NCBI GenBank assembly: GCA_026008535.1
Contig: BRKX01000002.1
Location: 55,258,170 to 55,322,169, forward strand
From: Perilla frutescens
Taxonomy: Eukaryota; Streptophyta; Magnoliopsida; Lamiales; Lamiaceae
Length of the DNA stretch: 64,000 nucleotides
Reading direction: 5' to 3'
Position numbers and translations under genes: made by a program. Below the pieces are notes generated by a model. That model saw only the letters and a program-made list of their open reading frames with translations, did no database searches and was not told the DNA's origin. Below are positions 10,597-22,842 of the stretch, piece by piece. How positions within the stretch are numbered: the stretch's first letter is position 1; the number at the start of each line of letters is the position of its first letter.

Positions 10597-11839
10597 AAAT
10601 AAATGAGGAAAGGCTTTATTTTTATTTTTATTTTTATTTTGTGTTTTTAGGGAAGAGATGAGGAAGAATTTTAGTGAAGCTAGCCAACTTATTGCGGTAG
10701 TGGGCTGTGGGCTCGGCTATAGATCGTCGATCGCCCATGTTGGATTTCTAATCCAACTATGATTTTCGTAGCCCCAAAAACTAAATTAAATATAAATATT
10801 AAACACAACAGTTTTATTTACAATTTAAATATATGTATAGATAAATCACAATATTAAAACTAGAAAGTAGATGATCTTTAATGCATCCCACCACAAAAAC
10901 GCTTTTTAGTTGAGGGGAATGCACATAAATGATCGATGTGATAGTACTACATGATTAGTTGTTAATTACATATCTATCATGTATACAGATTACAATATAT
11001 GTAGTACGTATAAAAATTAATATAAAATATAGTTAGGTTGAATATAAATTATTTATAAAATATGAATTATTGTATATAATAGAAAACATATTATAAATAT
11101 TGCTCGAACGGGTAAATTAAATGAGTTTTTTTTAGCATTGGAGCTCAAGCTTAATTAGCAAATTTCCGAACATTTCACTTCCATGCTCACGAGCCGAATT
11201 CGAGCATGACAAATATTTTCTGAACTGAGTTTGAATAAGAGGAAAAAAATTCAAATCAATCCATATTGAGAGCCGAACTCGAACATAAAAAATGTTCGGG
11301 CTCGACTCGGTTCCTTTAGAGTCCTAGATATCATAAAAGTTAATAGTTCAAAATTCATCAATAATTTTCACTATGAAATACATATTTTATATGCATCCCC
11401 GCGCCTTTTAGTTCAAGTTATTTAGAACCTGCTGAATTAAAAACAAATCTTTATGTAAACAAAATATGAATAAAAAGAATTAATTTAGTAATTTAGCATA
11501 AACTTATTGGGTTCGAGCTTGGATTTATTTTATTTAGCATTGTAGATTTATTTTAAGAGATCACTCGTAATTGTCATCTCATAATGTTCACAATATTTCA
11601 AATCACATTTCCATGAGAGAAATATTCGTACTTTTATTACAGAAAACTCTTCAATCATATATTTTATAATCATTACACAGGCAATTCCCATGTCTTGCAT
11701 AGATAAGCAAAATCAAATATTTCAAGGACAAGAATCACCAATATTTGTCGCTGGTTGTTTCCGTAATTTTGTATAATGATACAAATCAAACATACCGATA
11801 ACACAAGTAGACACTTAGGTGTACGTAACTAGGTCCAAT
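10597..11839. other. AT-rich intergenic DNA downstream of the kinase gene
   Basis: No gene, repeat pair or RNA was recognised. The part next to 11840 will contain the 3' untranslated region of the minus-strand CIPK gene. Confidence 0.5.
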
Positions 11840-14800
11840 TTAAGTCGTCGATACAGCTGCACCTGCAGAAAGATTTAACGTCATGATAAACGACACAACA
11901 ATGATTATGTAACTGCTCGATTCTAACTGACCCCGTCTCATGAAATCAACATTAACATACCGATAACACAAGTATACACTTACCATCAGTACCTTCTTCT
12001 TTTACTTCATCACCTGTTTTCCATACGATATCTTTCAACCCAGTCGACAGGTTCTTGTAAAACTGCATACGAAAGGAAATAAAAGAGCTTGTTATCAACT
12101 CACCATCCTACTTCATCCATGTTTTCCATAAAATCGTCTAGACATTTCGAGTTAGCTTCTGGGAATGAGATGAATGTAATCACCTTGTGGAATTCTAATG
12201 TATCTCCCCCGGCCTTGCGAAGCTCAACCATGTGAAGTGAAGGAGCCACTTCAAAAATCTGCAAAGTATTTGGCAGAAGGCAAGTTCAAAATGTTGCACG
12301 AACAGCTTACACACACACAAAGAAAAATAACAAAAACAAGAAAGAAAAAAAGACATCATCTTTGCTCTTCTCCAAGCAAGATAAACTGATAATACTTTGG
12401 GTCATCTACAATGTCGGAAACAGGCCTTATTGGTCATATATCGAGTGAGGACCCGAGAAGAACTTAAGGTAACATACCTCTGTTGCGATGGATAGATGAC
12501 CCTTTCGCCCAGATTTCTCCCCATAAAGTTTCATCTAAATAGAATGACAACCAAAGAGGGGTTCAGAGGTTAAGATTTGAGTTAATGAAAAACTGCTGAA
12601 CTAAAATCAAATCTTTATGCAAACAAAACTTGAATAATAAAAATTTTAATGAAATATAATTTTAGGAAAACTACATGACAGATTGAAAAGAATAAGGTAT
12701 AGAGCACCATCATGTAAGAGGGAAATTAACGCACAGAAACCCCTCTCTGAGGAGATCAAACTGAGAGAATTGTGGGTACATCGATCAGCAAGAAGTGAGT
12801 AAAATCACCTTGAAGTTGTTTTTCTTCACATCAAACCCCATGGGCGTGGCAGCTTGCTCTATTTTTGATATGATCTCATTAGCAGGGCATTTAGATGTGA
12901 ATCGAGTTTCTCGCTTCACAAGACCCTAAGAGCCAGAGAAAATTTGAAGCATGTTATTTAGATTTTTCAAAATCGTTAGCCAATCACTCTCTTTCAAAAA
13001 AACATCAGCTTCTTAGTTAGTATACCATTTGCTTTTCAAAGAGGGAACTGAGATTGAGACCCTGTGAGGTAGAGATAAGCTCAAAGGCATTCATAGTCAC
13101 TGGTGCGGCTGGGGGCCTTTCATCCCGCCTCTCCACAACAAGGTTTGGAGAGTCCTAGAATGCAAGTTCAACTTTATAGCGAGAGCCGAAATATCATAAT
13201 CCTTTCATAAAAATATAATGGGAGTGGACCTAAAATTCTTACCATTGATTCATTAAAGATAGAATTAACATCGTCAAGCGTAACTTCCTCTTGTTCGAAA
13301 ACAGGTGGCTTGAATCCTTTCTTGAACCACTCATTCGTGAGGACTTCATTAATTGTGATGCGCTGCACCATGTGGCAAAGCATACAGAATTATGAGTGAC
13401 TGGAACATAGAAAGGGGCTAGACAATTATTACAAGTAAGGCTGCAAGAAGCCAGATTTCTCGAACCAAACATAAACTGCAGTTTATGAGCAGTCATAAGA
13501 GGAGAGAGCAAGAGCGTACTGTGGATGGGTTGGGATCCAGAATTCTTTTGATTAGTTTCTTTGCACTGGAGGAAAACCATGAAGGGCACGTGAATTCCGC
13601 CTTGAATATCTGCAATAAAGTTAAATTGCGTGATAAATAAACATTGTTCAAATATCAACTACTGTTGTCCCACTCTCTAATAATTCATATCACATCATGA
13701 ATTGTAAAGGAGATGACAATTCTAGGGCAAAGGCAAATATCATGAAGTACAAAATACACCTTTTTGTACAATGCCATAAGATTCGATTCTTCGAAGGGAA
13801 GATAACCAGCCATGAGTACGAAAAGAATAACACCACAAGACCAAAGGTCTGCCTTGGCTCCATCATAGCCCTTGTTGTTGATCACCTAGAAAATGAAAGA
13901 GATAAAATCAGAAAAACAGAAAACATTACCAAAAGCAGCATCAATTGAGCCCAAAGCTAGCTGCATACCTCTGGAGCAACATAATTTGGCGTCCCACATG
14001 TTGTGTGAAGCAATCCATCTTCCTAATAAAAAGATTAAGAAAATGAATTAGTATCATCTTATTCAAATGCTGCTATGCAAAGTTCAAGAGTTCAACTGAA
14101 GTTAGACTAAGTCACTGATGCTAGATAAGATCAAGGACCAGCATCTCTAAAGTCCAGAGATAAGAATAGAATGGATAAAAGATTTGATGTAAATTATCAA
14201 AATGCTCTCCGAAGTTGTAGTACCCGAACTTGCTGGGGAAGGGCGCTCAATCCAAAGTCAGAGACTTTGAGAACTCCATTGGCATCAAGCAGCAAATTCT
14301 CTGGCTACAAATCAAGAAAGCAATACAATCAAAAATTGGAGAATTCAAGAGATACATGGATTTCAAGAAGAAGAAGAGGAAATTGCATGCTCACCTTAAG
14401 GTCTCTGTGGTAAACACCCCTGCTGTGGCAATAATCAACGGCATTGATGAGCTGCTGAAAGTATTTCCTTGCTTCATCTTCTTTCAGCCTCCCTCTACTA
14501 GCCTGGCCATAAGAAAGCAACAAAAACATTACACTTCCTATTTATGTCTTTTGATCGCACAGGGCACATCATGAATCTACTATGGAGCCAAGACTAGTGA
14601 GACATACAATTTTGTCAAAGAGTTCACCACCAGTGACAAATTCCATGACAATGTAAATTTTCGTCTTACTGGCCATAACCTACAGGAGAAGCTCATCAAT
14701 AAGCAACACATAATAGAGTTTTGCAGTTAGTGTACATGCATATCAAGATCATAGCTCTCAGAATCCACAGCACACGGTGGACTTCTTGGCCCACTTTGTT

Positions 14801-15549
14801 AAAAGACTTGCACACTAACCTTATACATTCGAATGACATTAGGATGCCTTATCAATTTCATAGTTGAAATTTCACGCTTAATCTGCAAGGGACACGAAAG
14901 TGAGAATGATACAGATGCAAAAACAAGAAGATATTGTCAAATAACATCACAAGCAAAATACAACCACCATGTATATATATTCTGATAATAACAAGTCTCC
15001 AAAACATTGGATCTATGTCCTAAATTCATCAGAAACTTGAACATATTTTTCATTGAAATTTATCCCTACACATACAACCTCAAATATTGGGGTACACAGA
15101 AAACATAAGGATCTAAAACCCCCCGCCCCAAAGAAAGATTTTTGTTGAAAAGAAAATCAAAACTAAAAGTCAACCCAACCCAAACTAAGTGTTGACACAA
15201 ACATCACTATGCCAGTTCATCGAATCAGGAAACCATAAAAAGATGATAAAAAGATAAAGAGGGAACAAAAAGAGAAGAATCTGAAGAAAAATAACAATCT
15301 AATTCGGATCCAAAACCGCACCTGGCCAATCATCTTGTGTTTGAGAACCTTCTCTTTATCCAGAATCTTGATTGCCACATTCTCATCTGTCTCCAAATTC
15401 CTCGCAAACTTCACTTTAGCAAAAGTCCCTTCTCCCAATGTCCTCCCCAATTCATACCTCCCCACGCGCGTTCGGCCACTGCCACTGCCGCCGCCGCCAC
15501 CACCACTTCCGCCACCAACGCTTGATCTCGATGCCATCACCATCTCCAC
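11840..15549 (-). CDS. CIPK23: CBL-interacting protein kinase, CIPK23-like, 15 exons
   Basis: Ser/Thr kinase of the SnRK3 family, known to be switched on by calcium-loaded CBL proteins and, for CIPK23, to control K+ and nitrate transporters at the plasma membrane. Coding exons (minus): 15322-15537, 14820-14882, 14608-14679, 14395-14502, 14224-14304, 13969-14022, 13760-13885, 13520-13609, 13243-13362, 13026-13154, 12809-12925, 12478-12534, 12184-12258, 11984-12062, 11840-11862. All junctions are GT..AG and the frame is open for 469 residues. The ATG at 15537 (MASRSS) matches the family start; an in-frame ATG at 15549 would add four residues. The Gly-rich N-terminus is followed by the kinase domain (about 28-285): GEGTFAKV loop, catalytic HRD at 149-151, DFG at 169-171 and APE at 196-198. 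The NAF motif, which binds CBL, is at 332-334. A phosphatase-interaction region follows (about 360-395). CIPK23 is the closest match from memory; a paralogue is possible. Confidence 0.93.
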
Positions 15550-16130
15550 AATCCTTATCCGTATCTATATCTATTAGTAATGAATCAATCCAGAAATTCC
15601 CCCCTTATGGATAAATCCTCCGATTTTCTTTCACCTACCTAATACAGATTATACATATTCCATCCATTTTTCCTCTCTCTCACTCCCTCTCTACACATGG
15701 AAAGTTCCCTTTATTGGATTTCTTGAATCTCAACCCCCTATAACCTCTTCTTCTTGCAAGGCTGCCACACCTGAGACTTCGCCACATTCATCTTCACTCT
15801 CCTGATTTTTTTCAGCCCCCAAAAAAGCACTAATTTTTACAAGAGAAATAACGGAATCAGATCAATATGTTCACTTTAATAGAAGAGCTCACGGAAATCC
15901 TTTTCCAAACAGAAACGAATAATGCAAACGCCATTATCGATCGATTAATAAAAGGAAAAAATATATCGGCCAAAAATGGAAAAAAGATTCGAAATTTATT
16001 GAACAAATCGACCAAAAGAATGTTATATAATCGTCTTCACATGCTAATTGGGGAAGCGTGGGGCTGAGAAGTGTCGGATACGTGTCGGGATTATTAGGGT
16101 TTACTGCGCTATTATATTTGGGATTATGCA
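15550..16130 (-). promoter_or_regulatory. 5' region and putative promoter of the CIPK gene
   Basis: Pyrimidine/purine-rich DNA directly upstream of the start codon, typical of a plant 5' untranslated leader. No single core element can be fixed with confidence. Confidence 0.4.
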
Positions 16131-19100
16131 AAAGGAAAGCTTAAGCGTCGGCTGAAGAATTAATTGCAATTTGCAAGTAGCAATAATCTGGCTTGCGCGT
16201 AAATATTAATCTAGAGATTAGGATTAAAAAAAGAAAAAAAATGTGAACTTTTTGGGTGATTTGATTTAATACGAGGAAGAGTGGACAACTGAGGAAGGCG
16301 ATGTCCGAGAGGATAGGTATGGGGTACGGTTGGGTGCATGGATATTTATGGTGAGCCCTCGGTCAAAATATGGAAAGTCGGTACGTTAGTACGCGATTTT
16401 GTCCTTTTCGAAATTCGCTTCTTACACGTGGCTTGTCCCCGAAAATTCTATGTTACCTTGTGCTAGACGTTTCAGAGTCATAATAATTTTTTCAAGTATT
16501 ATAATAAATCTACCGCAGCATTTAAATAATTTTCCGCTTGTTCCTTTCCAAATTTATTTAAGGCTTGTTTGGAACAACGAAAAATATATATATAGCAGCG
16601 ATTATTCATTTGTTCATTCTGAGTTAGTCTATCTACATTGTAGATAATGATCACAATTCATGATTTCTCTCTATCAGATATAATCCACTTTAAATAGGAG
16701 TGTAGATTACTTTAGTCGAGCGAACATACGTTTGTTTATTTTATTTGAAATAATACCGAATTTTTAAAAATTATGTTTGAACTTGTTTGACTATCTATTA
16801 AATGGAGTTTTAATCAAATCGAACCATAGTAGCATGGCAATTTTTATACAACTTTATTCAAATTTCACTTACGGAACTTGAATTCAAGCCTAACTTTATT
16901 TTAACGAACAATCACAAATCAATTATCGAATTACTTGATTTTCACACCTAACCAGAGAGCGTATTTTTTATTTACGATGGATCGAATTCAAATTCCGATT
17001 ACTTTTTTTTTTCATTTATTTGTATCATCTTTCATCTCCAATGAATATGATCATTTGTATTTTTTATTTGTTTAAAACTTGGACCCAAAACGTATCGAGT
17101 TTTAGATCATCGTCATCCCTTCCCTCCAACCCAAAAAAATACAATAATAATTGGACCCTAATAAATGTTTTATTTGTTACGTGAAGAACTATTTTTTGTG
17201 GTGGTTGAATTGAGAATTTCTAAATGCATGATTTTAGAAACTCTTACGTTCAACATCCATTCATTTGAATTTTATGTTTAGGGTAAAGTCAATTCGTGTG
17301 ACTAATTTTAGATTTTCTGTTTAGATTTTTAAATTCAAATTGATTGTTTAGCTACGTTTCATATAACATTTTATATTTGTTTGCTTCTAAATAAAAGTTA
17401 AAAATATGATTATTGTTTTTTTATGCAATTCATGCCATGTCAATATTGTTGTGCGGTGATATGTTAAAAAAAATAAAAATCTAGAGGCCAAATATTTGCT
17501 CCTTTGTTGTAGTATATGATATAATAATAATTTGCTGCAAAATTGTTTTTAAACATTACATCAAATAATGTATTTTCTTTTACCAAATCAATAATTATAT
17601 TTTCTTTTACCAAATCAACAAAAATAAAAAATAAAATAAATTTATGACCAATCAGTGATGGACGTGTAAAATTGATAGATTGAATATGAAATGAGTAAAG
17701 TTTCCTTTTTTGCTGGCCCATCCACAGTGGTCAACTTTCATGTTCTATTATGTGAAATATGTGTTGCATTTATTGAAGGGTCCCACAACTTGAATATTAT
17801 TTACTTTATTATTCATAACATTATTGATTATTGATATTCGTAATAAAATAAGATTATATAATATTTGTGAAGTGTCTCGAAGCTTTGACAATTTGTGTAT
17901 CGTGATGTATATAATATATGGGCGGAGTTTGATTTTAAATATAAAAAAAATTTAAAAAATATTTACTCGACTAATTAGATCATCAATTCATCGTAAGATC
18001 TAGAGTTTTATTTTGGATAAATAATATAGCCAAGTATATGTTAATTGTTTGTCAAATTATTTGAAGTTTTAAACGTTCAAACTTGATGGTAATTAAAAAT
18101 GAAAGGTATTGAAATATAGGTTAAAGTCAATTCTAAATGGTCGATTAGTTCATGTACTTGTAATTGATAATATTATAATGTCATTTTTTTTAACATACAT
18201 CAATAAATAAACTGAATTATTGCCACCTTAATTGCTCAAACTACTATATAATTATGAACCGAAAGCTATTTCAACATAATTAATCAATGCTTACATTAAT
18301 GGCGTTGACGTCTAACTCCAATGAGGTCGAATTAAAATATTAATCCTAGGATTTCATTTGTGCTTTTATATAAAAGATTATTCTATGATATCGGATCGGA
18401 GAACCTTTTTCTTTTATTTAGTAAAGGTCCAAATTTGTCTACGTACAATTTATGAAATGATAAAGATATTAAATTTTCAATTTGTTTAGTAACTTATTTA
18501 TATTTGAGATATACTTGTGATTGAACATGCTCCTCATAACTATACTACATATAAGTGTAAGGTAATAATACGTACGTTACAACCTCTCGGATATGATATT
18601 TATACCCATTATAAAGTCAAATAATTATTATAAAGAAACTCAATGTATGCATGATATTTAATTAAGTATTTTAAAGGTGTATACATCACCTATAATTTAT
18701 AAATATAGAAGGGGTAAAATAAATTTGAAAAGTTCATGGTCATAAATGTTGTAGTTGAGTAGTATTCCTATTTTTATAAGATTGAGAGATAATTGTTCAA
18801 TTCCTAATTATGCACCTCCAATCCCAGAAAATCTATATCTATATTATGTATAATAATAATGTCGGATCTGCAATTAGAAATATTTATTTTCCCGCCTAAA
18901 TGACATTTCTGCCTATAAAAATTATGAATATAATATATATCCGAATAAATAAGTAGATAATGTACGTGCAAATAATATTTTAATCCAAAATTTGATATAT
19001 ATTAACCGCAATTTCTTCCTTAATTAACATCACTAATTTTCGTGTACCATTAAATTGGATATATTGGATTGATTTGTTATACAATGTCCAAGTTTTATTT

Positions 19101-19165
19101 TTCAAGTTAAAAGATATCTTCATTTTTTTTATATATTTGTGTATTTAATTTAATAGCACAATTAC
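16131..19165. other. AT-rich intergenic DNA
   Basis: Very AT-rich with no supported gene. Open frames at 16399-16647 and 17464-17721 are low-complexity. A short imperfect tandem copy of TTTTCTTTTACCAAATCAA occurs near 17573-17615. Nothing else stands out. Confidence 0.5.
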
Positions 19166-20049
19166 AGTAAATGTATAATTAGACAATTATCAATATATAT
19201 ATATATATAAACAAGGATTACAGTAGTTATAAAATTGTACAATTACTCAATTACCATATATAATAACAATAATAATTACGATAATTATATAATTATGCAA
19301 TTAAAAGATTTATTTGTTTCTTCTATTTATTGCTTCTTGATCATTAGTCATTACAAAACAATGCTCGATGTTTTTACTATGTTTTGAAAAATGAGCACTC
19401 ATGAACCCACCCTTTTACAGAAATGATGATATTTTTCTTTCTAATTTGTGTGCTTATGCAAGGTTTATTAATGTCCATGTGTAGTAAGAAAATATAGTTA
19501 AAATCATTTATCTAATGAATCTATTTTTAATTTGCAGGATTCAAATCGAGGAAAAATAACCTTGGCGCATTTGTTGTGTTAATTAAGGAATCGTCTTCTG
19601 CAAAAAAAAATAAAAAATCGATGGGGCTTTGCACTGTGTTTGGTGCGATTCATGTTGTACCATTTACTTCATTTATATTTTTGTAATAAAAATCATATTT
19701 ATGTGAGCATACAAAACAATTGTATCCATGGTATGAACAGAAAATTTGATACATTTTAGGTACTTTTATCCGTTCTTAATCTTAATTATGAAGTATAAAT
19801 TAGTTATAAATCGATCTGTACATAACATATCAATCTATAAATTAAAAGGAAAGAAATATCTGTTGTATTTATTGATTTATAGCAACTGCAAATGTTTTGC
19901 AAATGAAAAAGAAACAGAAAGCAGCCACATGGGCATTTTCTTCACTCTTTGTTTTGATTTTCATTTAATCTAATGTCCACTCACCTTTCCAGGACAATTA
20001 TAATTTGCAACAAAAACTGAAAGTAAATGAGAGCCATTCGAATTAAAGC
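19166..20049 (+). repeat. Direct repeat, copy 1 (0.88 kb)
   Basis: Begins AATGTATAATTAGACAATT and ends GAGCCATTCGAATTAAAGC. It is nearly identical to 20641-21564, differing by scattered substitutions and an expanded AAT microsatellite in copy 2. No TG..CA ends and no coding potential, so it is not an obvious LTR pair. Confidence 0.85.
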
Positions 20050-20640
20050 TTAGGGGTGGGCCGGTACGGCATACCAAAAATTCCATGTTGTACCGTATAC
20101 CGTACCAAAATTTCGATATCGAAAAATCTCATACCGTTCTCATACCGAAACTTTCGGTATACCGAAGTTTCGGTATATACCGTAATAGATATTGATATCG
20201 TACCGATATTTTCGGTATACCGTACCGACCGATATTACACGGTATACCGAACATACCAAACTTTTACGGTATATCAAAAATATTGAAATTTTAACGTATA
20301 CTGAAAATACCGAATTTCACATACCGTACCGATCTGAATTCTACAAATAACAATAAAAAAATTCATGTCTCCATAATCAAAATACCAACACCAAACAAGT
20401 TTAATAATCCATGTCTTAACAACCAAATTTCAAATATAATATTATTAAATGAAATAACATAGCAACTTGATGTTGATTAGCATCTTGAAAATTTCAACAT
20501 CACAAGAAACCTGCAAAGTTAAAAATTAATTAAATTACATTTTTCAAAATATTAAAGTTGAAATAAATTTACATACACAATGATAATCTTACTTTTCAAA
20601 AGACACCAAAGACTAAATAGAGTCGGGATAAATAGTTTGA
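20050..20640 (+). mobile_element. hAT-like remnant between the direct repeats
   Basis: Starts TTAGGGGTGGGCCGG, the type of end seen in many plant hAT elements (TAGGGGTG). It then contains about 250 bp dense in CGGTATACCG-like palindromes (20070-20330). No matching right terminus or transposase was found, so it is a partial or heavily rearranged copy. The rest of the spacer is plain AT-rich DNA. Confidence 0.5.
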
Positions 20641-20727
20641 GAATGTATAATTAGACAATTATCAATATATATATATATATTAGCAAGGATTACAGTAGTT
20701 ATAAAATTGTACAATTACTCAATTATC

Positions 20728-20783
<56 letters not shown>

Positions 20784-21564
20784 TACGATAATTATATAAT
20801 TACGCAATTAAAAGATTTATTTGTTTCTTCTATTTATTGCTTCTTGATCATTAGTCATTACAAAATAATGCTCGATGTTTTTACTATGTTTTGAAAAATG
20901 AGCACTCATGAACCCACCCTTTTACAGAAATGATGATATTTTTCTTTCTAATTTGTGTGCTCATGCGAGATTTATTAATGTCCATGTGTAGTAAGAAAAT
21001 ATAGTTAAAATCATTTATCTAATGAATCTATTTTTAATTTGCAGGATTCAAATCGAGGAAAAATAACCTTGGCGCAATTGTTATGTTAATTAAGGAATCG
21101 TCTTCCGCAAAAAAAAATAAAAAAATCGATGGGGCTTTGCACTGTGTTTGGTGCGATTCATGTTGTACCATTTACTTCATTTATATTTTTGTAATAAAAA
21201 TCATATTTATGTGAGCATACAAAACAATTGTATCCATGGTATGAATAAAAATTTTGATACATTTTAGGTACTTTTATCCGTTCTTAATCTGAATTATGAA
21301 GTATGAATTAGTTATAACTTATAAATCGATTTGTACATAACATATCAATCTATAAATTAAAAGGAAAGAAATATTTGTTGTATTTACTGATTTATAGCAA
21401 CTGCAAATGTTTTGCAAATGAAAAAGAAACAGAAAGCAGCCACATGGGTATTTTCTTCACTCTTTGTTTTGATTTTCATTTAATCTAATGTCCACTCACC
21501 TTTCTAGGACAATTATAATTTGCAACAAAAACTGAAAGTAAATGAGAGCCATTCGAATTAAAGC
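20641..21564 (+). repeat. Direct repeat, copy 2 (0.92 kb)
   Basis: Same sequence as 19166-20049. It contains an expanded AAT microsatellite at about 20735-20782 that is short in copy 1. Confidence 0.85.
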
Positions 21565-21735
21565 AATAAAGCTCTAGTATCATTAACATAATGCAAATGT
21601 ATATTGGAATGGTATATTACAATAAAGGAAGAATATGATGTATATTTCATTTTAGAGCCATTTCGAATGCTTTTTAGTAATTTTATAAATTTTGAGATTC
21701 ACAATTCACAAACAGTAAAATAGTGTTTAAGGTTC

Positions 21736-21817
<82 letters not shown>
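21736..21817 (+). repeat. Compound microsatellite (TTA)n(TCA)n
   Basis: About 17 TTA units run straight into about 10 TCA units. The likely history is a TTA array with a single T-to-C change that then spread by slippage. Confidence 0.95.
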
Positions 21818-21818
<1 letters not shown>

Positions 21819-22459
21819 TATTATTTTAAAATACACATTTTTGTTATTAATTCTTATGCAAATATTTTGTTTGTAGACTTTATTTCAATAAATTAGAAGT
21901 AATTAATTGACAGAAAAAAATAAAGCCAAAGCAAAATATAATGGAAAAATTCGAGTATTTTTAATATGAAAAATCAAATATGCCTTACAATTTTTGCTTG
22001 AATATTTTTAGGCTATAAAGATTTTTCAAGAAAAATAAACTAACGTATTAGTTAATTAAAATAAAGAGTTTTGTATAATAAAATGACAAATATATAGTTA
22101 ATTTGAAGTTGATTAATTGGTTTTGAGTTACAAATGAAATTTTGTTTTATCCTTGGTCCTCACAGGTAAGAATGAAACTAAACAAATAACTAAAATAAAA
22201 TTATTAAAAAATGGCGTTCAAAATATTCAAATATTTAATTTTTCAATAATAATTTAAATAGTAGGGAGGACTTTATCCTAAAAAACCTACGACATTATTG
22301 GCTTATTAGTATCTAAAAATATGTTTTATGAAAATATATATAGATATGATTATTATTGCTATTATTTTGGATAATCGTAACTCTAATAATTATAGCACAC
22401 TGTTGGTAACATACGTTTTTAATAAAAAAATTAATATATTTATTTATTGTTATTATGAA
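21818..22459. other. AT-rich intergenic DNA left of the Helitron
   Basis: No gene or repeat recognised. The base at 22459 is A (T on the minus strand), the expected 3' flank of the Helitron. Confidence 0.5.
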
Positions 22460-22490
22460 CTAGTACGCGGCCCGTGCGTTGCACGGTGGA
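22460..22490 (-). other. Helitron 3' end: hairpin and CTAG terminus
   Basis: The stem CCGTGC/GCACGG with loop AAC (plus strand GTT) lies at 22472-22486 and is followed, in the minus sense, by GCCGCGTA and CTAG. In Helitrons this hairpin acts as the stop signal for rolling-circle transfer. Confidence 0.92.
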
Positions 22491-22842
22491 AGTAAACCGG
22501 TATGTGAGCTGTGTGTTGCACGGTGACAGTGAATATCACCGGTGCATTGAACGAAAAAAAATTGTTAAATTTAATTTTGTATTATATTTTTATGTAATTA
22601 TAGATAGATTAATATTTAAATTATTTTAAAATTTATAAAATATAATCATAATTATTAATTTTATACACATAATTCTTAAAACATTTTTATATGACATATA
22701 TATATATATATATATATATGATAAGTACTTATATAGTTGTTAACATTTTTTACTGACATCATTTTATTTTTAAATTATATACACTTTATAAGTTTAAATT
22801 ATAAAAAATGTAAGTAAATATTAAAAAAAAAAAGTCTTAAGT

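Noticed and set aside
15335..15577. Plus-strand open frames with Pro-rich or Ala/Thr-rich tails opposite CIPK exon 1
   Set aside because: They are the antisense of the Gly-rich N-terminus and kinase start of the CIPK gene.
20056..20286. Plus-strand open frame over the CGGTATACCG cluster
   Set aside because: It is made of repeated Tyr-Arg-Thr peptides that simply translate the palindromic repeat; no protein family.
19166..21564. The direct repeats as LTRs of a small retrotransposon
   Set aside because: No TG..CA ends, no primer-binding site or purine tract, no target duplication, and the spacer begins with a hAT-type end.
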